Part shown: piece after piece, positions 36,121-51,340 of the stretch
Numbering within the stretch: the first letter of the stretch is position 1
Layout of the letters: each line of letters begins with the position of its first letter
Source of the DNA: Fragum whitleyi
Lineage: Eukaryota; Mollusca; Bivalvia; Cardiida; Cardiidae
Direction of reading: 5' to 3'
Length of the DNA: 64,000 bases
NCBI GenBank assembly: GCA_948146395.1
Contig: OX411552.1
Coordinates: forward strand, 6,957,686-7,021,685
Notes under the pieces: generated by a model
What the model was told of the DNA's origin: nothing
Seen by the model: the letters and a program-made list of their open reading frames with translations, nothing else
The model's database searches: none
Program-made: the position numbers and the translations under genes

Positions 36121-37768
36121 ACTGAGATGACAATATCTCTTTGTTTAGAAGTTAAAGTATTTTTTCAGTTTCACACAATTTCTTTGGCTAGAAGAAACAC
36201 CACCCCTTTTACATCGTATTGTTATCAGGCCAATCAACCAGTCAAATCAGCTCAAACCATTTGGAATGACCCAGTTTTTCAACAAAACAATATGGAGGAT
36301 AAAATTGAAAGTTGACAACAGTGCCTCTGATTTAAAAGGTTAGAAATAATTGAAAACTCCCTTTGATTAAAATAAATAACTTGATGTACTTGATGATTGA
36401 GCATTTTCTGCATGTCTTTTACTTTATTTTATTTTTTTAATTTTTCCATGACATTTAAGGAATCGAATGGTCACCTCAGTGATGTTCTCGAGTATTTTCA
36501 ATGAAAGAAACCTTGAATTTATTTAGCATATATAATAATTTGTTTAAAAAAAGGTTTTGTGTGTGGTAATGAATATGTTCAACCAATTTTGACCTTCTGT
36601 TGGGACCTTCACCTCGGAGATTTTCCCTTGAGCCAATAAAAAATGAGTCACTGAATTTGAAATGCACTTCTCAAGTAGGCTTCCGAGGAAAACTTAACTA
36701 TTTCTTGAATTTGATTTTTTCCTTTAAATGATATAAAATGACTCTTTTTTATTTATTACCCCCTATGAAAGAAAAAGTCAAAATGTCGTAGAACGCAACT
36801 CAATGACCCCAAATTCTACTTAATTTTCCAGAATCGAATTTTCCAGAATCGTCAACATGTCTAAACTTTATTTAGAAAATATAAAAATGACTGAATTACT
36901 ATTTCTTTATTGGTTTCATTTGTATTGAATGATAAAACATTAACTTTAAAAGAAAAAGTTTGACCACTGTTTATTTTTAAATAATCTTTCCTCATAATTC
37001 AATATAAACGTTTTATTAATCTCACATTTAACTGATATGATATTCTTTTTTCAAAATATAAGAGTTTCATCTTCTTTTAATTGAAAGAAACGCTTTTATT
37101 TTCAAATACACATGTAGGGGGTCTTTTTACATAGTTTTTTCATAATCAAGAACACTAGATCTACCCCACTTAAACAGTCAATTTTCTCAAATCCTTATAC
37201 AATGACCCCTTCTTTAAAATGCATATTTTGTAGTAGAATAATGTCTTGCTACGTCATATAAATAAAATCATGAAAATTGAATTACTTTGATCGCAGGAGC
37301 GAATTCATTTAACGAAATATACAGTGATCTTCAAGACAGAAGTCTTGAGAAAAATTAGATTGAATTAAAATTGGCACTACTTTATTTCGGAGCTTTAAAG
37401 AACCTACTGGGTGATCCTTACGGGATAACACTAGTGGAAGAAACGTTCACCAAAAACTAATTGCGCTGAAAATAATTTGCGAAAACAGAACGGAAAATAT
37501 TGGGCGTGTAAAGTCTGTTTCAGGATATTTGAGACGTTATTTATGGGAAGCAGAGTGAATAAGAGCGCATGGCATTCCCGAAGGGGTGACCGAGTGTTAT
37601 TGTACCGTATTCGAAAAGGGGAGTGAGCGATTGCATGGAGAATTTTACGTGTGCATCACGTACACCAAAGGGAAATATAGTGGGTTTATCGTGATTAATT
37701 AATGTTTGCGCGATGGATTCGCTAACATACCTATATTTAGTAATACTCCCTTTATACATGTATATCAG
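36121..37768. other. Anonymous AT-rich sequence
   Basis: Several short frames without domains and some tgaccccttc-like repeats, but no resolved element. Confidence 0.45.
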
Positions 37769-38046
37769 TTGATTGATTGAATGGAGTTTAACGCCGCTTT
37801 CAACATTATTTCAGTAATATCGCGGCGGCTGTAGCACCTAACAATGGATTGCTGGTATTTCTCTCACCAGTACAACCATCACATTCTTTCCTAACCTCTA
37901 GCTGCTATCTCACATAGGTCTACGATTATCAACCAATTGGTGAGAGACAAATAGTCGGAAAGAATGAGTGCCGCCGTCGTAGATCGAACCCGGGACCTCT
38001 AAATTGACAGTCCGACGCGCTACGAACTGCGCTTTGACGGCGGCTT
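37769..38046 (-). mobile_element. Full-length tRNA-derived SINE
   Basis: Best copy of the family, about 278 bp, transcribed on the minus strand. The head begins gccgccgtcaaagcgcagtt (A box) with B box ggtcccgggttcgatctacg, and closes with gacggcggc. The 7 bp acceptor arms gccgccg/cggcggc pair perfectly, so the cloverleaf head is nearly intact. The body reads caccaattggttgataatcg, aggttaggaaagaatgtgat and gagagaaataccagcaatcc. The 3' domain (gccgccgcgatattactgaa ... aagcggcgttaaactccatt) ends in a (caat)n tail. The 3' domain resembles the conserved ends shared among mollusc V-/Meta-type SINEs; superfamily not proven. Pol III transcription and LINE-dependent retroposition are inferred from the class. 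Confidence 0.92.
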
Positions 38047-40479
38047 CCGAAATCATTCTTCTTATTCAACAGGTCATATGCACGATATTCTTATATTTTC
38101 GGATTATCCTTGATAAAATACATTAATTGTTATAGAAGCGTTTTTTCTACCACATGCCAAAGTGATATCTAAACTAGTCTAGTTAAGAATAATTAGATGA
38201 ATATTTCTAAAATCCTCGTCAACACCTCCATATTTTGAACAGTCTATTTTTCTTACAAGCAATTAATCAAACAATGTGTATCGTGGAAGACTATTCGTTA
38301 CTCCGAGTTTCGTACATCCAGCGTATCTTATCCTAGATCAGCTGTCAGTCTCGTATCATCCCGTGTCTCATGAATCAAAGCCCCTGGGACAACACCAGAT
38401 TAATAAATGACTGGTGCCTTTCTATACGAGATTTATTCGGTGAATTTAATTTTATCTATGGTTCTGTTATTTTATCCATTCCTCTTTTGTATTTTCGTTT
38501 CCTTAAACTTATAACGTTTTGCTCTTTAATTAGCTATATGATACATGTATGTTTGAACTTGAGATGCCTTTGGGAGTCCTGGAACTTTTATTGCAATACT
38601 ATCCCTAACGGTTTGCAAGACGCTTTGATTTGTTAAATCAACAACAGGTTTAGTGAATGCATTTGCCTGTCTGAGACAAATGATATTTGTTTACTCAAAC
38701 AACTAGATTTGCATAATCCGTATGCAACCGGACCATCGAACAATAATGTTCTTGTACTTTGAGAACATTTTATAAATTCAGTAGTGCAAGCTAGTGAGCA
38801 ACTAGAGGAAGGATGCAATGCTACATACAACTGAATGAACTGAAGGTGGACGTTTCTGATGGCATTATGGTGAACGAGCCGAAAGGGAAATAATGGACCA
38901 TGTAACAGTTTAAACTTACACAATGTTGGCCTTGAGAAATATACTTGATCTGAAAACCTTATTTTTGTGTCCAACAGGAAGGTCTTGTAATATATGAGGG
39001 GGTGCAGGCTAGGTAAAGCTGCAACACTAAGCCCCCCCCCCTTTCCTGTTAAAACATATTTTTTCAAATAGTTTCTGGGTAAGGGAATCTTTAGAGAATG
39101 ACATTCCATTGGAATCTGATTATGATTAAATGTGAAATTAAGATTTGCTCGAGGCTTTAAATAATAAAATGCGAAAAAATCGTTATCTTATCATAGAGAC
39201 TCGGGATATTAGACGATAAATTTCATTAAATATCGTCACAGGGTTATGGAGAAATCATCGACGGATGGACGGAATGATGAACGGACGGAAAGGTCGATTG
39301 AATAATCGGGAGTTTTATGCACCCTTATGAATGTGCTTATGTTTTTTAATGATTAATTGGAAGCTGAAACGTGCACATCCACAATTAGCTAAATTAAATC
39401 TCGCAAAAAAAAAGCTGTGGCTTCAGGGTTAACATTGATTATTGAATTTCTTTATCTACTCAGGTATTAGTTTGCATTCGCATTAACATCTCTTGCATTG
39501 CAGACAAACAGAGAGATGTCAATTTTAGCCGACTAAAATGTTATAACAACAACTAATATATTAAAGTGCAAAGGGACATTGGAAGTTTCTTTTTTGCTTA
39601 TTGTTCTTTTCTCGTATTTGCCATGATTTTATTTTAATATGTAATGATTATAGAATGAGAAAACGAAACTTGCTCAGCATTGGTACTTATTTGTAAAGTT
39701 TTCCCGAAAATATCCAACTAAGCTGCTTTCTTTGACTCCACATGAAATGAAATGTAACATTGCCTCCACTTGCAACATCTAAAATGACAGTTAAATAACT
39801 ACTTAATAAACTCAAATATAACTCGTATATTTTTTGTCTTAAATCGGGCGGCATTTGAGGTAGTTTGCTTCTTTAAAATATCATCATGGGCCCTAGGGCG
39901 CGTTGACTTTGAGAAATAATTGGTTTCTTTGTAGCGGAAAACAACGCAGTCTTAATCAAAGTGCAATAATTACACAAGTATATATAATAGTTTCTTTGAT
40001 CAGCGTAAATTCCTTGTAAACGAATATGACATTTCCAACAATTTTGACATGTTTGTGCGATTCAAATATATAGAGGCATAGAAAGGCACAGACTCTAAAA
40101 ATAAAGTTACCTCATGGTCCTCAGATACTTTGAGACCTAATATATCCATAAAACGCATAGTGAAGACTCTGGTCAGGTTTTGCTGAAACACAGGACGGTC
40201 AGGGTCTTTGCTTTGCTCATATTTGAAATGGTTGGGAATCTAACGCACAGGGACAAATCACATCATTTTCGATTTTTATTCCAAATGGCCGGGGCAGATT
40301 TTGCTTTTGTTTTCATATGAAGGCTGTGGGTACAATTAAAAAAATCATAACTTAATTTTGGTGGATACTTTTTATTATTGCTCACTTTATATTGTTCAAT
40401 CGTGAAATTGACATTCATTTCGATCATAACCATTTTAACCACTTTTACAGTGCTCTATCAATTGCATCAAAAACGTCAC

Positions 40480-41458
40480 TAAAACAAAAGCCGTCAGAGA
40501 CGGATTATGCTCCCCAAATAAGACATTGTCACAAAAAAAATACATGCAATCAATGGAAAAAAGTTTGCTCTTGATTATACAATGACATTCTGCAAAAGAG
40601 TTTTGTCATTGTCTGCTCAGTACTGAAAAGTGAGACACAGAGAGCTTACATAAAGGTAACAAACATTAAGCCTCCCTTTTCCTTGACATTTTTTTATGCA
40701 ATTTTCAAATATTTTATGTCAAGGGCATCTGATTTGCTACTCAAATATGAAACTTCAGCAAATTCTGAACATAGAACCAGGGGAAAAGAAAGGAAAAAGT
40801 TAAAAATCATGTAGCCCCCTTTTTCATGATATATTCTTTCATAGAAAATTTCATATTGTTTATAGTGAAGGGCACCTAATTTGCTACTCAAATGTGAAAT
40901 TTCAGTTAATTCTAACCATAAGACTAAGAGAAATGAGAGAAAAATGCATTTTACCTTAAGTCCTCTTTACACGTGACGATGCCACAAATCTAACAACCGG
41001 GAAAGATACATCAGCATTGTATCATAGGGAGTTCAAATGGCAAGTTTCATTTGATAAGGCCAAAGGGATATGGAGAAAGTACTGTAATATGAAACAGAGA
41101 GCTTACATAAAGGTAACAAACATTAAATCTTTATTTTGTATGAAATATTTTTAGACACAAATTTCAAATAGTTTATGGTAAAGGGCATCTGATTAAACAT
41201 AAAATTTCATTGAGTTCTGACTATTAGACTAGGAGAAATTTGAGAAAAAACGTATTTTACCCTAGGTCCTCTTTTCCCGTGACGAGGCCTCAAATAAAAA
41301 AAAACGAGACAGATGCATCAACACTATATCATAGGAAGTTCACATTGTAAGTTTCATTTGAGTAGCCTAAGGGTTATGGAGAAATCGTTGGGAACGGACG
41401 GACGGAATAACGGACGGACAGACGAGGCGGTAGCTATTCGCTCTCCCTTCGGGGAACA
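40480..41458 (+). mobile_element. Element bounded by ttatgctcccc and cttcggggaaca
   Basis: Left end aagccgtcagagacggatta..tgctccccaaata; right end cggacggacagacgaggcgg..ctattcgctctcccttcgggg. A short inverted match joins the two ends. The interior repeats a block of about 150 bp and multiples, marked by gagcttacataaaggtaaca (40641, 41099) and gggcatctgatttgctactc. Same ends at 61474-62300. Absent from copy D at the corresponding point, so it inserted after the C/D duplication. Confidence 0.8.
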
Positions 41459-42040
41459 AAATAATCATTAACCTTTCAAAACAATTTGTCTAAATCGACC
41501 GAATGTTTGCACGGTTGAATTGGATAGCGTGTCTTTTTTAGCTCTTGATTGGTCCCCAAAACACACTAATAGAAAAGTATGTACATTATATTAAAGTGAA
41601 GAAATGAAATATCGCATATTCTGATACCGCAAATTTCGTCCCTATTGCACGATTGATGCATTGATCCAAAATTGCTTTATCATGTATTATACTTCGGCGT
41701 CAAAATACTTGGTGACATGTTACGTTTTGATTTCTTTCTAAGCAAAGTGGCTAAACATAAAATGTTACCAGAATAGTATTGAGATTCTGTAAAGAGCATC
41801 TCAATATAATTCTGGCAATATTCAGCGTGAATACTGCTAATCAATAAGCCTTTTAAGCAGATTGAATATGAAATCTTATATCTTACAAAAGACAATTTGA
41901 TTGCTAAGTGCGTCTCCTTTTATAACGGAAAGATATATAGAAATAGAATTTGGGTGAATAATAAATCCTTCATGTTTGGATTATTGCATCGGAAAAAGTT
42001 TATCATATTCTATTTTCACAAGTAATGGGCTTTTTTCTCT

Positions 42041-42195
42041 AAAAGGATAGAGGATAATTGTTTGTTTCAGTGTAAGATCGATTTATATTTCATTGAGTGA
42101 ACAACGAAAGCTATATTTTCAAGAGTGAAAATATAGCTTAATTTGTTCGCGGAATCGATCTTACTCGAAAACAAACGATTATTCTATTTCTTTTA
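42041..42195. mobile_element. Near-perfect palindromic MITE
   Basis: The left arm (gataattgtttgttt ... gtaagatcgattt ... gaacaa ... agctatattttca) is followed after a 4 bp centre by its reverse complement, out to aaacaaacgattattctatt. Arms are about 70 bp each. The paralogous site in copy D (57180-57450) lacks this sequence. The next 160 bp (to about 42360) are also missing from D and include a consensus CRE octamer TGACGTCA (42284-42291). Confidence 0.8.
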
Positions 42196-42879
42196 TGCAA
42201 AAAATGAGACAAAATGTGAAATTCTAGGACATGTTTTCGTAAAGCGCGTCATTTTGAACGTGATTGTTATGCAATGTTCATTGTGACGTCACTTATTTCG
42301 CTCGCATAGAGTTTTTGATAATTTCACTGCTTTTTCAGTCAGATTATCAAGTGATAATCCGCCGTTATTTCTCGATAAACCACCGAAGAGCATCCAAGAA
42401 AAATAATAATTTTAGCTGGCTGCAATATTAGTAAAAGATTACTGAAAGGAATGTAAAATCACAATCATTCAAACAAGCACACATAAAGTTTATACTCAAT
42501 GTAGTTGGATCAAGGTATCCATTTTTAAGGAAAATTGTACCCCCACCAACAACACTTAAACGTTAACATGGCAAGGAAATTGTATTAATTCTAAGAATAC
42601 ACATTCAAGAATGCTTTTTGATCAATCGGAAATAGGATATTTTTACATATATCCAATCAAATGAGTATTGGCTTGTTCTGGTTTTTGTTATGACTATGTT
42701 TAAAGGAAGGGAAGCAAATTTTGATATCTCAATGAAATTCTCGAAGACGTTAAAAAACCATTTCGATTCATTATATATCAAGTGAACGTTTGTAACTGTG
42801 TCATATCCGTCGTCTATTCGCCATGTGACATCTGAGGTCAATATTTACATTGTTCACAGTCTAAATACCATATAATTTT

Positions 42880-43725
42880 GCCAGATTAACCTTAAATATT
42901 GTAAGAATATTCGGAAATTGCCAATGAGGTTCAGCACAAAGTCTCAAGGTCAAATGGACTTTCTACATGCCACATCTTTTGGTCCAATAAGCCTTAAACC
43001 TAGTCAAAATTTTTGCATTAATAATATCTCTTAAGTGGTTCACATGATGTGTTTTTTCACATCTGTCTTTTCAGATATTCAAAAACTAATCCTATGAACC
43101 CCTAGTTTATGAGCGTTCTGTTAGCAGATCTGCTTTACAGACGGAATAGAACATGTTCTATTTCGCCTGCTTTTTCATACTGAATTGACCAATTATAAGC
43201 TTTTCTGGAGATACTGACCGAGATGACTTGATGACATCTGTTTATACTTGTCAATTACCTGGACAAACTGTTTACTTTTGGTATCATATGAATGAATCAA
43301 TCATTTCAAAATCTTACTATGAATTAAAAAAGAGTTTACCATTTCATTTTTTTCTTTTAAACACTATTGAACACTCAGCCCCCCCCCCCACTCCCCCCCC
43401 CCCCAAAAAAAAAAATGTGGATTCCAAAATGACTTAGTTTTGTCAATGGAGAGCAAAAATAATAATTGTTCTAGAAAAATTGTATGTGTGTGATTCCTGC
43501 TTGACATACCTGTGGTTTGCCAAGCCCAAATCAACCACGGTCATTCGCTGGATATTCCCGCAACAACAGCAACAATAGCATAACAACATAAATTTTCCGA
43601 GAAAACAAGTTGTGAAAAAAATCAGTACCCCCTCTCACCATTCCTTGTAATAATATCATTTCCCATTGTTGTACCATGTATGTATCTTGGAGAAATAAAG
43701 GTGATGCTATGTTATGTTATGTTAA
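42880..43725 (+). mobile_element. Retroelement-like 3' end with (atgtt)n tail
   Basis: The block ends ttgttgtaccatgtatgtat..cttggagaaataaaggtgatg, followed by (ctatgttatgttatgtt), about 43707-43722. A polyadenylation-like aataaa just before a short simple-sequence tail is what target-primed LINE/SINE 3' ends look like. No reverse transcriptase frame is visible upstream. A C-run and A-run at 43380-43415 open a spurious short frame. Only the 3' end call is supported; the left limit is a guess. Confidence 0.45.
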
Positions 43726-44377
43726 CTTGTGGGCTAAAATCTTACACAATTCAATCAAAATTTTGTCAAACTGAATGTTATGAGGAATATTGGTTTCTGT
43801 AAAACTAAGAGTTCGCATGAAACGAGTTTTGAATAAGTAAACTCTAGTAAGCGATTTAGTGTCACTGTTGTTGTTATTGTTGTATTCGTACTGAAAATTA
43901 CTACGCTAACTGTGAATAGTTAACATTATACTCGATTCACGGTAATTTTTTCCTTTCACAACATCGATTGAGTTAGAAGTTGAAGAAAAAAAGTTCTTGA
44001 ACTAGACCAGTTAGGATTTTCTATATCATTTTGCAATTTTAAAAAATTAAAAGACAAAAAAGAGTCATGTATGAAAAGCTTTTCGGTTCACTATATGGCG
44101 AGATAAGGTTCAAACACAGTATAATACAATTTCGATAGGAATAATGCAATTTGCTAAATTTCATTAACCAAAGAAGGCTTGTCCTTGTAAACAAGTTACT
44201 ATAATAGCTTTTAAGGTCCATAATGACGAAAATAATGTTGTGTTTGTATATGTTTGTTTGTAATCGTAAGCACATGTACTCGTATTTATGATTAAATTAC
44301 GATCACCTTTTTTGTACACCATTCAATGAAAATGTAATGATTCACAAACCCAGACACAAAATTAAAAATAAAACTAA

Positions 44378-45892
44378 ACACGAGTGCCGTTGTCACAAGA
44401 AACGCCGCCAAAACGATTATCATTAAAATGATAGCCCCCTCCCCCCACCCCCTTTCCTAAACTATAAGCGTTGTTTCCTTTCATTTTAACAGAAAGGCTA
44501 CTTTTTCCGTGACATGGCATAGTTCAAATCCCCCCTTTACTTCGATGGTGCATCGTAAGAATGTTCTATTCACAAGATTAGCCATTGAAAGTACCCACCA
44601 AATCAATCCTAAAATATAAGAGTTGTTTTCTTTAGTTTAAACAGAAATGCTACTTTTTCCGTGGCATGACATGGTTTACTTAATTTAAGACATGCACATG
44701 TTCCTTTTAAGTCCTTCTTGTCGAATGCCAGCGAGCTATTGTCATGGCGTTATGTCCATCATGCGTGCGTCACTCCGCCCGTCCGTCCATCAGTGTGTGT
44801 GTAAACTTGCTCTTTAAACATCTACTCCTCCTAAGTCAACGGGCAGATTTTAACGAATCTTGGGAGAAAGATTCCTTGAGTCACCCCCCTTCTTAAATTG
44901 TTGAAGAAATTTTGATTGACCTCAAAATATGGGCATTGCAGGGCAGGGAATTATTACGTATAATTCTCTAAAATCTTCACCTCCCAAACCATTTTGCCAC
45001 ATTCAATAAACTTGGCATGGATATTTCTTATGTGACCCTTTTACTTAAATTGTCAAGGAAAATTCTATTGACCTCCAAATATGGGTGTGACAGGGCGAGG
45101 CATTTTACCAAGTTAAAGTCTTTTAAAATCTTCTCCTCCCAAACCATTTGGCCGATTTCAATGAAATTGAATTTGATGTTCCTTGGCTGACCCTTTACTT
45201 AAATTGTTGAAGAAATGTTGATTGACCCCCCCCCCCCCCTTTCCCCCTTCCTCCCGAATATGGGATTGGCTGAGCGGGGATTTTTTTTCACTTTAAAATC
45301 TTAAAAAAAATCTCCTTCCAAACCATTAGGCCGATAAAAAACAACACTTGGAATAGATGTTCTTTCAGACCCTTAATTTAGATGTTCAAGACATTTTGAT
45401 ACCAGATATACATGTATTGTTTTGGCAAGGCGGGGTATTTTAATTTAAACTCTTTAAAAATCTTCTCTTCCAAAACCATTGGGCCGATTTCTATGAAACT
45501 TGGCATGGATACTCTTTGGATGACCCTTTACTTAAATTGTAGAAGAAATTTTGATAGACCCCAACGTGAAAGTTTCCTCCAAATCGGTCCATAAATGAGG
45601 GAGGAGTTGCCTTCAAACAATTTTTTACAAGTAGGCCCCTTTTCCATGACGTTGCTAAAATTCACCATATCTCGAATATATGCGCAAGGTCAGGTGACTA
45701 CGAATATTGTGTGAAAGTTTCATCCATCGGTCCATACATTGTGGATAAGTTGGCGTTTACAATATGGTAACGCACGGAGGGACGGATTTACGTTTGCACC
45801 TACGTACTCACATTTTGGACGGAAGGACAAGCGGGCGGACAGACGGAAAAGATGATACTAATATACGTCCAATTCGGCGGCATATAAAAAAA
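44378..45892 (+). mobile_element. Tandem-core element bounded by gccgccaa and ttcggcggc
   Basis: Starts cgagtgccgttgtcacaaga..aacgccgcc and ends acgtccaattcggcggcata. The first part holds two units with gctactttttccgtg(a/g)catg (44497, 44650). The second part has units of about 115-170 bp with cccaaaccatttggccgatt, aaacttggcatggata and gacccttt..acttaaattgt (near 44985, 45135, 45330, 45475). No reading frame. Not found in copy D. Confidence 0.7.
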
Positions 45893-46009
45893 ACACGAAA
45901 TGATTTTTCGTAACAAAATCAATTTTTCCGGGGCACTTTTTCCACACGTAAAACTATATTCAGTTACCTTTGATTTATGTACATTGCACTTATAAATAAA
46001 TGAACTAGT

Positions 46010-46922
46010 TATAGTCCGTTTGACTTCTATATGGACTAACATTTCGCCGAAAACCTCAGAAATTAATTATTGAAACGCATATTTTTCTTGTCATATCATT
46101 TTTTCCAGCTAATACCATGACGAATTTTGTTTTTCAGAATTTTTGAATGTAAAATAATGATTTTGTCCGTCCGTCTACATGTTAACTTTCAGCACTTCAT
46201 ACCTACTTGTTACTGTATTAAACGGAACAGCGAATTGTATAACCAAAAAAGTACTGATTTGCATAGGGGCCGAGTCAAGAGAAAGATTTTAAGTGAATTG
46301 CATCACTATAAAATCGAGTTTTTCAATATAATTAAGTTTGTCTAAGATTTTTGCTACCGATGGATATCAAATCTGTGTATATTCTCTCTTTCTTCAGAAA
46401 CTGTTTGACCAGATAATTGATTATTGATTTTATTCACTCTGAGATGAACCCTTTATTTACATGTTAAGACCATTCAAAAAGCATTATTAAACGAAGTAGT
46501 TGGGAATTTCACGAGGAAAACTTGATGAAAAGGCGAGTACTAACGGCAATAATCACGCGCTATTTAACTTAAGATGACATGGCCATCAATATGCTAATTA
46601 GCATATCCAAATAAGGAATAATGGACATTTTATCTGTCAAAAGTTTAGTATAAAACCACGTGTTTTTACTATACATGTTGACATTTTCGTACTATTGAAC
46701 AGCCTCCATCACCCCTCGTGTTTAAGAACGGATAATGCGAAAATATTAACATTAACTAGATAGACAAAATAATTATTTTGAAATCATTTTATTTTCAAAA
46801 AATATTTTTTGGAATGGTATTAAGCTGAAATTAAGATTTTACTTCATACAAATCCTTTATTCAAACGCAATTTTAAGTAATTGATGAAAAGGTTGGTCCA
46901 TATAGAAGTAAAACGGACTATA
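46010..46922. mobile_element. 0.9 kb non-autonomous TIR element (TA ends)
   Basis: The left end tatagtccgtttgacttcta (46010-46029) and right end agaagtaaaacggactata (46904-46922) are inverted copies extending about 31 bp with three mismatches. The TA at each outer edge fits a Tc1/mariner-type target duplication. The interior is AT-rich with one short domain-free frame (46127-46345), so no transposase. It lies in copy C and has no counterpart in D. Confidence 0.8.
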
Positions 46923-47173
46923 ACTGCAAATTTGAACGAAATCAACCCATTGCATATCAAAAAAGTATATATATAAAAAAAACATTCGTAGTTTGGTGCA
47001 ATAACTTCAGTGAACACCAATACGTGAAGTAAATTAAAGTTATTATAACACTGACATTTGCAACAGGTAAAAATAAGTTGTACAATAGGTTGACAGTTCA
47101 TAAGAAACTGAAAGGAGTTGTTGCGTTCACTAAAATCTGGGGAACTTAGGGTCGTGCTTGTTCGTACTATATG

Positions 47174-47253
47174 TGGCCGCCGTCATAGCGCGGTTTGTAG
47201 TGAATCAGACTCCCAATCAGCAATCATTAGTTCGATCCCAGGCAGCGACACTT
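47174..47253 (+). mobile_element. SINE tRNA-like head
   Basis: gccgccgtcatagcgcggtt (A box) and tagttcgatcccaggcagcg (B box) match the head of the SINE at 37769-38046 in forward orientation, but the body does not follow. The closing acceptor arm is mutated, so it is not a tRNA gene. Confidence 0.7.
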
Positions 47254-48761
47254 ATTCATTTCGAAATTTAGTCGTAATTCATGCTGAAAAAAAGCAGATA
47301 GGGGAGGTTAAAAAGATGTAGTGATTGTATTGCGTAGAAAAACATAAATACCCTATAAGACGCTTCGACCGTCGCTTGATTGGTGAAGACTTGTTCTAAA
47401 CGATGTTAAAATAATCAAGACAAAACAGCAATAATTGTAGGTGTTTTCACTCAATTAAATGGAAGGCATAGATTATCTTCATGTGGATGTTGAAAGTATT
47501 GAAATTTCATCAACAATCAATTCATATATGAAATAAGAACAACAGTCCAAACTGTGTCATAAAGGTGGTGTATGAACGGTGTAGGTCATTGTCTTGTATG
47601 ATCTCCCTTGCGGAAAAACATGTTTTTACATACATGCGAAGTTTAAAAAATAATTCACATCTTACAAAAGATATTATATAATCGTATTAAAATGTCGATA
47701 ATAAAGCGATTGCAATAAAAACTATCGGTTAAAGCCATGTTATCCACCACCTCTATAGTACATAATTGGTCTTTATTCAAGACTAAGTAACTACAGCTTT
47801 AATCAATCTTGAGTTGCCAGATTTTAGAATTAAATCGACGAATGAAACCAAGGACATAAACTAATGGTGGTATAATTAAGCAATAAGAAAGCGACTTATG
47901 AACGCATTTTTTTAAACCTCTCGTCCGAAGGACATTTTTTGTCACTGGGGTCATCGTTATTGGATACTGCATCGTCTAATTATAACAATTGTCTATGACA
48001 CAGTGCGTCTGAATATTCCTCATGGGTATTTTTGTTTTTTTATATCTGCAATAGTATAGTATTTTTATCATCAAAAGGTTTGGTAACATTTTATAGCGAA
48101 ATGATTTCATTTCTTATCACCTTTCCGAAAATCACTTCTTTATGTACTTTAAGTATTTTCATTTTATTCCATAGAACATTGACAGTCTATTTCGAACCTG
48201 ATATTGATTAAATGTGAAATTAATAAATGTGTACTTCACCTCAAGGGTCGGTGTTTATTTTTCTGAAAAGATTTAATAGAACAGTTTAATAGAATAAAAA
48301 AAAATACTCAAATAATGTTCACAGTGATCCCCGATTCATGAAAAGTAATTTTTTGTACAGAGTGGCAAATATACTTACATTTAAATTAAGCATTGAATTT
48401 TTTATACAATCCGAAAAATGTGGTACCAAATAGAAATATATTCGAACAACCAAAGAGGAAAAAGTCCATTTAATTTAATTCACAAACGAGGATTGTAGTT
48501 TCGCGTTTTCGATGTTTTCGCTAAACATAAGGATGAGTAACAACCTCCTTGTTAATGTGAGTACAATAATATAATGTTCAGGTGACGATGCCATAGACAA
48601 ATTCATCACTTAGAATGGAAGGCTAGGAGACTCTCACATGGTAAAATATTACATGCCCTTTGATATCCAGACCAATGTTTCCTGAATAAATCTGAGGCCA
48701 ATATCCTATTAACAGTCAAATTCGCTCTGGATTCATGTCTGATTACATAGTTGATAAAGCT

Positions 48762-48763
<2 letters not shown>

Positions 48764-48852
<89 letters not shown>

Positions 48853-48899
48853 TTTCTCTCCCTCTCTCTCTCTCTTTCAAATCTCTCTCTCTCTCTCTC
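48764..48899 (+). repeat. (CT)n microsatellite
   Basis: About 83 bp of perfect CT dinucleotides, then an interrupted run to 48899. It starts at the right edge of duplication copy C. Confidence 0.98.
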
Positions 48900-49049
48900 G
48901 AATTATGTCTCTAAGTAAATAAGGTCACCTTTGAAAACGTGGTAAAATAACTGAAAATTCGGGAGATGGGAGCAGAAACGGCTATCAGGAGGACAAGAAT
49001 CGGTACTTTTAAGCAGTCAATTAAACACTTGGAGGTATCTAGTTATTGG

Positions 49050-51340
<2,291 letters not shown>

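Larger units (their letters stand above)
38145..48757 (+). repeat. Segmental duplication, copy C
   Basis: Collinear with copy D. Anchors (C/D): atctta..tagatcagctgtcagtc 38330/52105; gagaaataattggtttcttt 39911/53458; aatcaataagccttttaa 41838/57078; aaaattgtac..caacacttaaa 42531/57505; tcgtctaattataacaattg 47971/58255; ggtgacgatg 48581/59184; ttacatgcc 48649/59271. The region between 42.85 and 47.34 kb of C has no match in D and is mostly other repeats. Divergence is much greater than between A and B. Confidence 0.8.

Noticed and set aside
37969..38046. Possible tRNA gene on the minus strand
   Set aside because: The acceptor stem pairs well, but the anticodon arm is poor and it continues into a SINE body shared by seven other copies.
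38633..39109. 158-codon open frame on the minus strand
   Set aside because: No recognisable domain, and its paralogue in copy D (around 52.9-53.0 kb) is too diverged by indels to keep the frame.
43228..43437. Short frame ending in a proline/lysine run
   Set aside because: The run comes from a poly-C followed by poly-A tract.
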